Notes under the pieces: model-generated
Databases searched by the model: none
Told to the model about the DNA's origin: nothing
What the model saw: only the letters and a program-made list of their open reading frames with translations
Shown: one piece after another, positions 11,228 to 20,419 of the stretch
Layout: the number at the start of each line of letters is the position of its first letter
Numbering within the stretch: the first letter of the stretch is position 1
Origin: Phascolarctos cinereus
Lineage: Eukaryota; Chordata; Mammalia; Diprotodontia; Phascolarctidae
Reading direction: 5' to 3'
Assembly: GCF_002099425.1 (NCBI RefSeq)
Contig: NW_018343979.1
Span: forward strand, 3,583,501-3,647,500
DNA length: 64,000 nt
Program-made: the position numbers and the translations under genes

Positions 11228-11472
11228 TGCTGTTGTTCCTTCATTTAGTTATGTCTGACTCTTTATGACCCTGTGGACCATAATGTTCATTAGGGTTTTC
11301 TTGGCAGAGATACTGAAGTGGTTTGCTATTTCCTTCTCCAGTGGATTAAGGCAAACAGAGGTTAAGTGACTTGCCCAAGGTCACAAATTAATAAGTATCT
11401 GAGGCTGGATTTGAACTTAGGTCTTCCTGACTCCAGGACCAACACTCTAGCCACTGAGCTACCTAGATGCTT
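11228..11472 (-). mobile_element. Mar1-type SINE
   Basis: RTE tail complement at the left (gctgttgttccttcatttag ... tctgactctttatgaccc), CORE (gttaagtgacttgcccaagg), and head complement at the right (actgagctacctagatgc). Nearly full length. Confidence 0.85.
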
Positions 11473-11699
11473 CTACTATTTCTATATTAGTCAATCAACA
11501 TCATTGTTATTGGGAAAACACAGAGGAATTATTTTAGGGTGAGGTAAAGGAAAGTATAGGATGGAGGAAAACAAAGACCAGTCAGGACTTAAGAAGAGAG
11601 GAATATTTTTTCAAACTTTTTTTCTTATTATTCTGACTTTGACACAAGCCAACAAACTGAAGATTTTAATACACAAATAAAAAAATTTAAACACATGAA

Positions 11700-12060
11700 T
11701 GTATATGAAACCTAGTATGTATATTATATATAATTTTGATATTTATACATACATATGTGTAGCTATTGTGTATATATATTCTCAATAGAGTTACTCAACA
11801 TATGTGTGGTTATATATATATTCCATTTAGCATATATACATATATATATATATACATGTCTATATCTGTATATACATGCTGAATAGAGTATATATGAGAA
11901 TATATATGAGCATATATATATATGCTAAAGAGTATATATGTGTATATATACATACATGTTCACTGCATATATCTATATATACACATAGATGTACTGACTT
12001 GTGTACATATATGTATAAGTATATGTATATGGGCAGGTATGTGTGCATGTGTGCATGTAC
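11700..12060. repeat. AT-rich satellite-like stretch of tatata/tgta units
   Basis: Long array of imperfect tatatatg, tgtatata and catatata units with scattered gaatagag/ctaaagag interruptions. The frames it opens on both strands are tyrosine/isoleucine low-complexity artefacts. Confidence 0.85.
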
Positions 12061-12069
12061 TTGATTCAT

Positions 12070-12888
12070 TATGTTAGTTCCAAAGCTATCTTTCTTGTCT
12101 AAACTACCCTCTGGACCTCTTTTTTATCTCCTCTGCACATTTTCTTTAAATGCTTTACTGACACTTTTCCCCCTTCTTTTTCTCTTACTGGCATTGCTAT
12201 CTCTAGCTCTCCTTTCCAACCAATTTTCTCCCAACAAAAGAAAAAAACAACAACAACAAACCTGTCACTTGTAACAAGTTAGCAGACTCAAACAAAACAA
12301 ATCTATACCTTGAACGTTTCTAAAATTATATGCTTCAGGGGTGGGAAGTGTGCTTCATCATCTGTCCTCTGAAGTCATGATAGTTATTACATTGATCTGA
12401 ATTCTTAAGCCTTTCAAAGCTGTGTCTTTAAAATGCCACTGTATAAATTGTAATCATAATTGTTCTCCTCATTCTGCTCAAAACTTTCTGCTTCAGTTCA
12501 AACAATTCTACCCAGGTTGTGCATCTGTCTTTTCATCACTTCTTATGTCGCAATAATTTAGGGACAATATTATTCCTTTCCATCAGTATAATACAATTTG
12601 TTAGACAATTATCCAAATGATCCATACTTCCTTAGTTTTCCTTTCTTTGCTTCAACAAAAAAGTATTTGTATGAATATTGTTGTACCAAGAAGCCCTTTC
12701 CCTTTTCTTTGATCATTTTTGGGTATATGCTTACAAGTTATATTACTGAGTCAAATGTAGAGTTTAGGGACTTTGGATATATAATTAAAAATTCCTTCCC
12801 AGGATGGTTTGATAAATTCAAAGCTCCACCAATAGTATATTAGCATTCCTGTCCTCCTACATTCCCTCTAAAAATTCTTCTTCTTCTT
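12070..12888 (-). mobile_element. L1 LINE 3' end, old, antisense
   Basis: Antisense L1 3'UTR and ORF2 end: ttcttaagcctttcaaagctg, tgttctcctcattctgctc, ggacaatattattcctttcc, gaatattgttgtaccaagaagc and tccaccaatagtatattagc. It is clearly older and more diverged than the L1 at 4161. The left limit is uncertain. Confidence 0.65.
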
Positions 12889-12891
12889 TTA

Positions 12892-13142
12892 GAGGCAGCT
12901 AGGTGGTACAATGCATAGAGCACTGGGCCTTGAGGCAGGAAAGACCTGGGTTCAATTCAGCCTCAGGCACTTATTAGCAATGTGACTTTGGGCAATTCAC
13001 ATAGTCTCAGTTTCTTCAACTGCAAAATAAGAATAATAACAGCATCTGCCTCACAGGGGTGTTGTAAGAATCAAATGATGTAATGTTTGGAAAGTCCTTA
13101 CCACAGTGCCTGATGTATAGTAGGTGGTATATAAATACTTAT
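12892..13142 (+). mobile_element. CORE-SINE with MIR-like 3' end
   Basis: Full head-to-tail: gaggcagctaggtggtacaa, gacctgggttcaattcagc, gtgactttgggcaattcac, ctgcaaaataagaataataa, ggggtgttgtaagaatcaaatg, cagtgcctgatgtatagtagg. Confidence 0.85.
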
Positions 13143-13244
13143 TCACTACTCTTCACTATATCCTCTTTCCTAATCTAGAAAGAAACTGGTTTCAAAAAAA
13201 TTTTCCCCTGAAACTGACTATTTTTCTTCTACTTTCGGTTGGCT

Positions 13245-13450
13245 GCTGTGTAGACAGCATGGTGACTTGAGTCAGTAATAAGTGAGTTCTAATCCTTCAT
13301 TAGATCCTTGTAAGTGTTTAAGACCCTAGACCCTAGACAAATGACAACTTCTCCTAGGATCAGTTTCTTCATCTGTAAAATAAGGATAATAATTGCCTAC
13401 CCTGTAGACTTGCAGGACCAACTGAGATAATATATTTGAAAAGTAAACTT
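13245..13450 (+). mobile_element. MIR, degenerate
   Basis: Sense MIR with tcagtttcttcatctgtaaa and aataaggataataattgcctacc, following a decayed head. Confidence 0.65.
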
Positions 13451-13459
13451 CTCTTATTT

Positions 13460-13550
13460 CATTCTTTCTTCCTTTATCCCTAGTGCCTATCACTGCACCT
13501 AGCACAAAATAAATTCCTAATAAGACTTGTTGATTGCTTGTGTCGAATGG
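13460..13550 (+). mobile_element. L2 3'-end fragment
   Basis: Short sense tail: atccctagtgcctatcactgcacctagcacaaaataaattcctaataa. Confidence 0.55.
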
Positions 13551-13574
13551 ATGAGAGGAGCTTGTGATCTCCAT

Positions 13575-14250
13575 TATGTCTTCTTAGAGGGGAAGGTGTT
13601 AGCATCTAGAGGTACCAGGAAAGACCTGCTGAAAGGTGGGATTTGTGCAGAGTCTTGAAAAAAGTTAGGAAAACTAACAGACTAAGCTGAGAAGGCGGAG
13701 CTTTTCAGGTATGGGGAATGTGAGAGATATTTGACGCTAGAGGTAATAGAAAGCCACAGGGGCTCATTAAGGGTGGGAAAGACAAATGATCAAGCTAACA
13801 CCTTATGAAATCACCTTGACAGCTGAGTGAAGGATAGATCAGAGTGGAGAGAGACTTGAAGCAGGGACACCAATTAGTAGACTGTTGTAATAGTCCAGGC
13901 AAGAATTAGATAATAATGCCCTGAACTAGGGGTTTGGCTGTTTGAGTAGAGAGAAGGGCATTTGTGGGAGATATGTTGTGAAGGCAGAAATGACAGGATT
14001 TGGCAACAGATTAGATATGCCAGGTGAGTGAGAATAAGGAGTTGAGGCTGATGCTTAAGTTCTAAACCTGGGTGAGTGGAGGATGGTGAGAAGTAAGATG
14101 GGAAAATAGAGAAGAGAGTTTCAAGAAGAAAGATAGGATGGTTAATGGTAGAGAATGGTATGGAATGGTCAAGAAATTATGGTAGGCATTGTTTTAGTAC
14201 AGTGGGGGTCAGGGAGGGGATAGGATCCTGAGAGAAGTTCTTTTCTGAGT
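13575..14250 (-). mobile_element. L2 LINE fragment, antisense
   Basis: Ordered antisense L2 blocks: gctagaggtaatagaaagcc, gagtgaaggatagatcagagtgg, gttgtaatagtccaggcaag, gggagatatgttgtgaaggc, aggagttgaggctgatgctt, gggtgagtggaggatggtg. Confidence 0.75.
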
Positions 14251-14464
14251 GGGTTATGATAAAGAAATAGACCTAAGAAATGGAGAGTAGACTACTCCTA
14301 TGATACATCTGACACTAGAAGGGTGGAAAAATGAAATACTAGAATTAAGTGAAGGTCTTTTCAATATACAAAGGATTTGAAAGGGAGAGGGACTGGGAGA
14401 GAGAGATTATATGTTTTGTATCCAGAAAAGTATGCAGAAGGACCTGTAATATCTTAAATTTAGA

Positions 14465-14575
14465 AAAGAGCAAGCCCTAGGAGGTTAAGTGACTTGCTCT
14501 ACATCACACAGGTACTAAGTATCAGAGGCAAAATTTAAGCCCACATTCTCTGATTCCAAAGCTACATAATGTGTG
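14465..14575 (-). mobile_element. MIR fragment, antisense
   Basis: ctaggaggttaagtgacttg and cacacaggtactaagtatcagagg. Confidence 0.6.
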
Positions 14576-14690
14576 CTCAGTTTCCTCATCAATGAAATGA
14601 GAATAATGCTGACTTCTTGAGGCTACTGTGAAGCTCAAATGAGGTAATGCATGTACAGAACTTTTTAAACTTACAAGTGACATGCATATG
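14575..14690 (+). mobile_element. MIR fragment, sense
   Basis: ctcagtttcctcatcaatgaaatgagaataatgctgac and the following gctcaaatgaggtaatgcatg. Together with its left neighbour it makes two oppositely oriented MIR pieces back to back. Confidence 0.6.
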
Positions 14691-15028
14691 TCATTTAAAA
14701 TTACTAATAAATAATAAATAATTATTAATCTGATTTTTAAGGATTTCTAACAGTGGGAGCTTAGTGAGGAGAGGTCCCATGGAAATGGGACAAAAGATAG
14801 ATGATTGGATCAGGGTCGGCAGGCTTGGTAGGGAGGAGAAGGCTATCAAAAGCCGAGATTGCAAAGAAATGTCAAAGACAAATTCCATTTACCTCACAGG
14901 TCTGCCTGGGGCAAGCCCTGAACACCATACTATTAAAATAAATGGAAGTAGGCATATTTTAATGAATAGGCATAAAGGAAGCACATATTCATACTCCTCA
15001 GATCTCTAGCCTGTAGATCAGATTGTCA

Positions 15029-15061
<33 letters not shown>
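15029..15061. repeat. (GAT)n trinucleotide repeat
   Basis: About eleven gat units, directly at the tail end of an antisense MIR. Confidence 0.95.
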
Positions 15062-15297
15062 AGCTAACATTTTTATGGCACTTTAGGATTTGCAAAGTAC
15101 TTTACAGATATTTCATTTTATCCTCACAACAGCCCTGGGAAGTGGGTGCTATTACTTTCCTCATTTTACAGGTGCGGAAACTGAGGAAGATGGAGCTTAA
15201 ATGACTTGCCCAAGACCATATGGCCAGTAAGTGCCTACATTTACATATTTCCTGACTCCAGGCCAAGCATTCTAATAAACTACACCACCTGTCTCCT
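15062..15297 (-). mobile_element. MIR, antisense, near full length
   Basis: agctaacatttttatggcac, tttgcaaagtactttacaga, tcctcacaacagccctgggaag, cattttacaggtgcggaaactgagg, cttgcccaagaccatatggccagtaagtgcc. Confidence 0.85.
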
Positions 15298-15464
15298 CTA
15301 AGAAGGGCAGCTCTCCATGGGTTTTTTTGGAGAACAATGGGGGTTGAGTGGACCAGAAAGACTGTCATATGGAAGAGGGTCTAGACTTGTTCTCCTTGGA
15401 CCCTGAGGGAAGAAGTAGGAACAATAGGCAAAATTTGCAAAGAAAAAGAATTAAGCCTTAATGT

Positions 15465-15660
15465 CAGGTAATGCTTATTAATGTTAGAGCTGTCCAACAA
15501 TGCAGTGAGCTGTCTCATGAGGTAGTGAGTGCCCCATCACTGAAGGGCTTCAAGTTAAGGATAGAATTTCAGTTGTTGGAGATGTTGTAGAGTGCAGGTC
15601 AGACACTGATAGGAATAGAAGGCCTCTGGGTACTCTTCTAACTCCAAGATTCTATAATAC
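15465..15660 (+). mobile_element. L3/CR1 3' end
   Basis: Sense L3: tgagctgtctcatgaggtagtgagtgccccatcactgaagggcttcaag and later ctaactccaagattctat, the usual L3/CR1 terminus. Confidence 0.75.
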
Positions 15661-15714
15661 CCTGTGAGCATCAGTCATGCTTCTTTGCTCCTATAGAACA
15701 TCACCTCTACCATT

Positions 15715-15830
15715 AAACAGCTGTTTGACTTAGCATGAATCACTTCTTCCTGGGCTATGAAGTTACTTGTCTGTAAAATGAGGAAATGAACTAGACGACT
15801 TCAAACATCCCTTTTAGGTCCAAATGCATT
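15715..15830 (+). mobile_element. MIR fragment
   Basis: ttacttgtctgtaaaatgagg, gaaatgaactagacgacttc and cccttttaggtccaaatgc. Confidence 0.65.
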
Positions 15831-16625
15831 GCTTCCAATAGGACATTTCCCTGGGCATAGGACTTTCAACAGCATTTTTCACAGTCTCCAGGGAGAATTA
15901 AGAAATGTCCAACCAATGGTCAGCAATTCTTTCTACCCTGGAGTTGAAAACTGACTTAAATATAAGCCAGCATAAATGAGAAGGTATCTCTTTACTGGAA
16001 GGGGTAATTTAACACTGAGCATTGAAGCTAGGCTTTGGAAAATTTCAAGAGAAAAAGAAAATGGCTAAAAACCCTTATTTCTTCTTTAGTACATGCTTCC
16101 TTTGATTGGTAGAAGAGACAGATTGATGAGTCATCTTTATAAGAGCAAGAATGGCACTCTTACTTGTTCTTCAGTTGCACTTTGCTAGGTATTCTGCTTT
16201 GTTTTGCAGATAGCTGTTACAGTCATGCTTTTAATACCCAATAATTAGTGACTAATGCCTAAATCAAAGACAAATTTCCTCTTAATAGGTAGGTGCAGTT
16301 AATTTTTCATTATAAGATGAAATGTGGCCTTTAGAATTACTTTAGAGTTCTGATTATAATTCTAGCAGAAGGTTGTTAAAATCTATTAAATAATCTCTAC
16401 CATTTATGCAGCCATAGTGATGGAATTTCATAATACTGTTTATAACTAATATTACTTTTTTCTTATCAAAATATTAATAATATAACACATAAAGCCTTCC
16501 CTGTTAGAGTAGGCACATACGTATTCATATACATGTGTGTATGTATGTATGTGTGTGAAAAAGCATTTAAGAATAAATGCAGGGGGGGCAGAGCCAAGAT
16601 GGTGGAGTGAAAGGAGCAACTTGCT

Positions 16626-17303
16626 TCAGCTCTCCCCCAAACCCCTCCAAATACCTATAAAAATGGCAAATTCTAAGGCAGCAGAACCCACAAAAAGCCA
16701 GAGTGAATCAAATTTCCATCCCAAGACAGCCTGGATAATTGATTGGAAAGGTTTATTGCACCAGGCTGGTAGTGGAGCGCAGCATAGGCGTGCAGGCCAC
16801 AGCAAACCTGGAGCAGGCATCAGAGGACTGAATTGCGGACAGCTGTGGTGGTTTCCAGACTCCTCAATCCACAAATACCAAAGATAAATTAGAAGGTCAA
16901 TGGGAAAACTCTGGTTCTGCTGTGCTGAGAGTGGAAGGCAGGGTCTCAGTTCCAGTTCCCTGAGAGCACAGAGTGTGGCCCTAGGGTGGGCAGCTGTGTC
17001 CTGAGCTTCTAGCCCACAGACTGAGGGGGAATCAAGTGGCTGATGAGAGGGGGATTGCAGGGATCTCTCTGCTGGTGCTGAGGCAGGAATCTCTTGCTTT
17101 ACCCATGCTTGGATCTGGGTCACAGTTCTGGAGAGGGGTCCTGGGGTGTAGAAGAGCATTGGCACAGTGGAGTTTGTAGTGGCTGTGGATAGAAAACCTT
17201 CCTCACAGTTCCAGGACAGAAAGGAGTACTTGTGGTCACTAATAGACCACAGCACAGGCCAGGAAAGGAGTAACACCTCACCCCTTATCACACCCCCTTG
17301 CAA
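16626..17303 (-). other. Antisense 225-codon open frame in the half-L1 5'UTR
   Basis: The longest uninterrupted frame in the window, and antisense to the half-L1 5'UTR. It starts MQGGVIRGEV and contains KQEIPASAPAERSLQSP. The matching region of copy B (42464-42728, minus) encodes the related KQEIPASALAKRSLQSL but is split over two frames. Primate L1s have a short antisense ORF0 in their 5'UTR; this one is not its homologue by any residue I can see. A low stop density from GC-richer 5'UTR sequence is an equally good explanation. No domain, signal peptide or confident membrane segment recognised. Confidence 0.3.
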
Positions 17304-17443
17304 GAACTGAAAATTTACTGGTCCCTAAGTATCTCTGAAAACAGCTATATAAACCCCTGAAGCTTGGGACAGTACATTCTCCACATTGGAAGCAGACCCT
17401 TACCTTAAGAAAGAGTTTAAAACTCAAGTAATTGGCTGGAATC

Positions 17444-18522
17444 ATGAGCAAGCAACGCAAAAAGAGTCAGACTATATTATCTTACTTTGGTGACAAAGAA
17501 GATCAAAATACACAACCAGAAGACAACAAAGTCATAGCTCCTACATCCAAAGCCTCCAAGAAAAATATGAATCAGTCCCAGGCCTTGGAAGAGCTCAAAA
17601 GGGATTTTGAAAAGCAAGTAAGAGAAGCAGAGGAAACACTGGGAAGATAAATAAGAGTGATGCAAGAAAATCATGAAAAACAAGTCAACAGCTTGCTAAA
17701 GGAGACCCAAAAAAATACTGAAGAAAATAACACCTTAAAAAATAGCTTAATCCAAATGGCAAAAGAGGTCCAAAAAGCCAATGAGGAGAAGAATGTTCTA
17801 AAAAGCAAAATTGGCCAAATGGAAAAGGAAGTCCAAAAGATTACTGAAGAAAATACTTCCTTAAAAATTAGAATAGAGCAATTGGAAGATAGTGACTTTA
17901 TGAGAAATCAAGACACTGTAAAGCAAATCCAAAAGAATGAATAAATAGAAGAGAATGTGAAATATCTCATTGGAAAAACAACTAACCTGGAAAATAGATC
18001 CAGGAGAGAGAATTTAAAAATTATTGGACTATCTGAAAGCCATGATCAAAAAAAAGAGCCTAGACATCATCTTTCAAGAAATATCAAGGAAAACTGCCCT
18101 GATATTTAGAACCAGAGGGCAAAATAGAAATTCAAAGAATCCACTGATCTCCTCCTGAAAGAGATCCCCAAAGGAAAACTCCTAGGAATATTGTAGCCAA
18201 ATTCCAGAGTTCCCAGGTCAAGGAGAAAATGTTACAAGCTGCCAGAAAGAAACAATTCAAGTACTGTGGAAACACAATCAGGATAACACAAGATTTAGCA
18301 GCTTCTACATTAAAGGACCACAGGGCATGGAATATAATATTCTGGAGGGCAAAGGAGATAGGATTACAACCAAGAATCACCTGCCCAGCAAAACTGAGTA
18401 TAATCCTTCAGGGGAAAAAATGGTCATTCAGTGAAACAGAGGACTTTCAAGCATTCTTGACGAAAAAAGCAGAGCTGAATAGAAAATTTGACTTTCAAAT
18501 ACAGACCTCAGGTGGAACATGA
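17444..18522 (+). pseudogene. L1/HAL1 ORF1 protein (RNA-binding chaperone), broken
   Basis: ORF1p of L1-type elements is a trimeric nucleic-acid chaperone that coats the element RNA. The start ATG at 17444 encodes MSKQRKKSQTIL. A lysine/glutamate-rich heptad coiled coil follows (about 17570-17940; QALEELKRDFEKQV, then repeated EVQKANEEK/EVQKITEEN). Next comes the RRM start (ENLKIIGLSESHD at about 18009-18047), then the C-terminal domain (AARKKQFKYCGNTIRITQDL to QPRITCPAKLSI), which aligns with mammalian ORF1p. The intact length would be about 360 residues, near the family norm. This copy has an in-frame TAA at 17648-17650, a frame change between 17944 and 18229, and ends at TGA 18520-18522. 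Copy B lacks the 17648 stop, so that lesion arose after insertion. Confidence 0.85.
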
Positions 18523-18660
18523 AGAGGTAAACAGGAAAGAGAAATCATAAGAGACTTATTAAGGTTGAACTGTTTACATTCCTGCATGGAAAGATGATAT
18601 TTGTAACTCATGAGACCTTTGTCAGTATTAGGGTAGTTGGAGGAAAAAATTATATGTATG

Positions 18661-18686
18661 TATAGGTAGATAGATAGATAGATAGA
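18661..18686. repeat. (TAGA)n in the half-L1 spacer
   Basis: About six tagа-type units following tatgtatgta. The same short array, with fewer units, is at about 44107-44121 in copy B, so it is part of the element and not a local addition. Confidence 0.85.
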
Positions 18687-19513
18687 GGGCACAGGATGAG
18701 TTGAAGATTAAGGAGTCATATATGGAGCATAAAATTAAGGGATGAGAGAGGATTATATTCAGAGAAGAAGAAAGGGAGAGGTAGAATGGGGTAAATTATC
18801 TCACAAAAAAAAACAGAAAAGAAAATCTCTTACAGTGGAGGGGAAAAGGGGAAGGTGAGAGGGAATGAATGAATCTTATTCTCATAGGATTTGGCTTAAG
18901 GAGGGAATAACATACACATTCAATTGGGTATGGAAATCTGTCTTACCCTACAGGAAAATAGGGGAAGGGGGACAAGAGCAGGGGGATAATAGAGAGGAGG
19001 GCAGATTGGGAAAGGGGGTAATCAGAAGCAAATGCTCCTGAGGAGGGACAGGGTCAAAAGAAAGAATAGAATAAATGGGAGGCAGGATAGAGGGGAATAG
19101 AGTTAGTTTTTCACAACATGTCTACTATGGAAGTGTTTTGCATAACTGCACATGTACAACCTATATTAAGTTGCTTGCCTTTTCAATGAGGGTGGGTGGG
19201 GAGGGAGGAAGGGAGAAGATTTGAAACCTAAAGTTTTAAAAACATGTGTTTAAAAAAATGTTTTCACATGCTACTGGGAAATAAGAAATGCAGGAAATGG
19301 GGTACAGAAGTCTATCCTGCCCTACAGGAAAATAGAAAGGGAAGGGGAGAAGAGATAGAAGAGAGGACAGACTAGGGGAAGGGATATTCAGAATGCATGC
19401 CATCTTGGGGTGGGGTGAGGGGTGAGATGGGGTGAAAATTTGTAACTCAAAATCTTGTGGAAGTAAATATTGAAAACTGAAAATAAATAAATTTGTGTTA
19501 AAGAATAAATGCA

Positions 19514-20415
19514 CAAGATGTGAATTAAAAGTTGGGAAATAGTTTCATATGTGGATCATCAAATTGGTCCTATTAATTTATATTTATAGCACCATATTTC
19601 AATAGACCCATATGCTTATGAATATGGAAAGTCCCTCTGCTAGTACAGAGCAATAAGGCATCCATACTTTCTAATCCTGCAAGATTCTCTGTCTTTCCAC
19701 AGAGGAACTGTCCCACATGTTCAAAACATCTTGGTCACCCTTTAGCTGCTATTTGGCATATTCTTATATTTAGTATTATGATTCTGAGCTCTAGGATAAT
19801 TCAGGGGTGTGTTTGTATATCTCATTAATTAATATAATTTCAATATAGCTTTCAATTAGTCAATTAAGCTCAGATTCACCCACATTCATCAAGGATTATT
19901 TATTTAATTGAAGAAGCTTCATCAGATAATAATTATTCAGTGCTCTCCATATATATTTACATACACATATGTGTGTATTATACGCATACTTATAACATAT
20001 AGTATATGCACATCTATAAATAGATGCATTTTCTTTAATCTCCTAAGATTAAATAAGTCTGTTATTAAATACATAGTTTACTATTCATGAAATTAATAAA
20101 ACAACATACATAATTATAGTGTTATCAACAATGAGAATGGTCACAATGAGAATCACTTCAAATTCTCATTATAACAGCATCATATGTCAGTGATACCAAC
20201 TCTTGTCCTTGCTTCTTGACCAGTCCACATTCTTTTCTGATCATATTCTTCTGGTCATTCATATAATAGTCTGGATGATTTTTTTTCAAAAATGTTACTT
20301 TTTTGCAGAAGTCATCATCATCATCAATAGTAATATGATGCAATTTACTTACTTCCAGTATCCATCTTTCTATTGCAATTTTGAATCTACTTAGAGCATG
20401 AGGATCAAGAGAAAT
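19514..20415. other. No gene seen; AT-rich unassigned sequence
   Basis: AT-rich, with a run of tatata/cacata at about 19950-20010 and a small (CAT)n at about 20310. No element recognised. Confidence 0.5.
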
Positions 20416-20419
20416 AAGA

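Larger units (their letters stand above)
16582..19500 (+). mobile_element. HAL1-like half-L1, copy A (5'UTR, ORF1, spacer, 3' tail; no ORF2)
   Basis: A complete-looking retrotransposed unit bounded by a perfect 13-bp target-site duplication, aagaataaatgca (16569-16581 and 19501-19513). Order: L1-type 5'UTR starting ggggggcagagccaagatgg (to 17443); ORF1 (17444-18522); purine-rich spacer as found between ORF1 and ORF2 in L1 (18523 to about 19106); then directly an L1 3'UTR (from about 19107) and a second 3' module ending aataaataaattt. No ORF2 sequence is present. At about 19106 the spacer, which in L1 would run into ORF2, passes instead to ttcacaacatg of the 3'UTR. This is the layout known from HAL1 half-L1 elements, which borrow L1 enzymes. 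Copy B at 42049 has the same structure. ORF1 carries a stop and a frame change, so this copy is dead. Confidence 0.85.

Noticed and set aside
11860-12069. Tyrosine/isoleucine-rich frames on both strands
   Set aside because: Low-complexity translation of tatata/tgta repeats.
20150-20180. Small inverted repeat aatgagaat / attctcatt
   Set aside because: Nine-base arms in AT-rich DNA are expected by chance.
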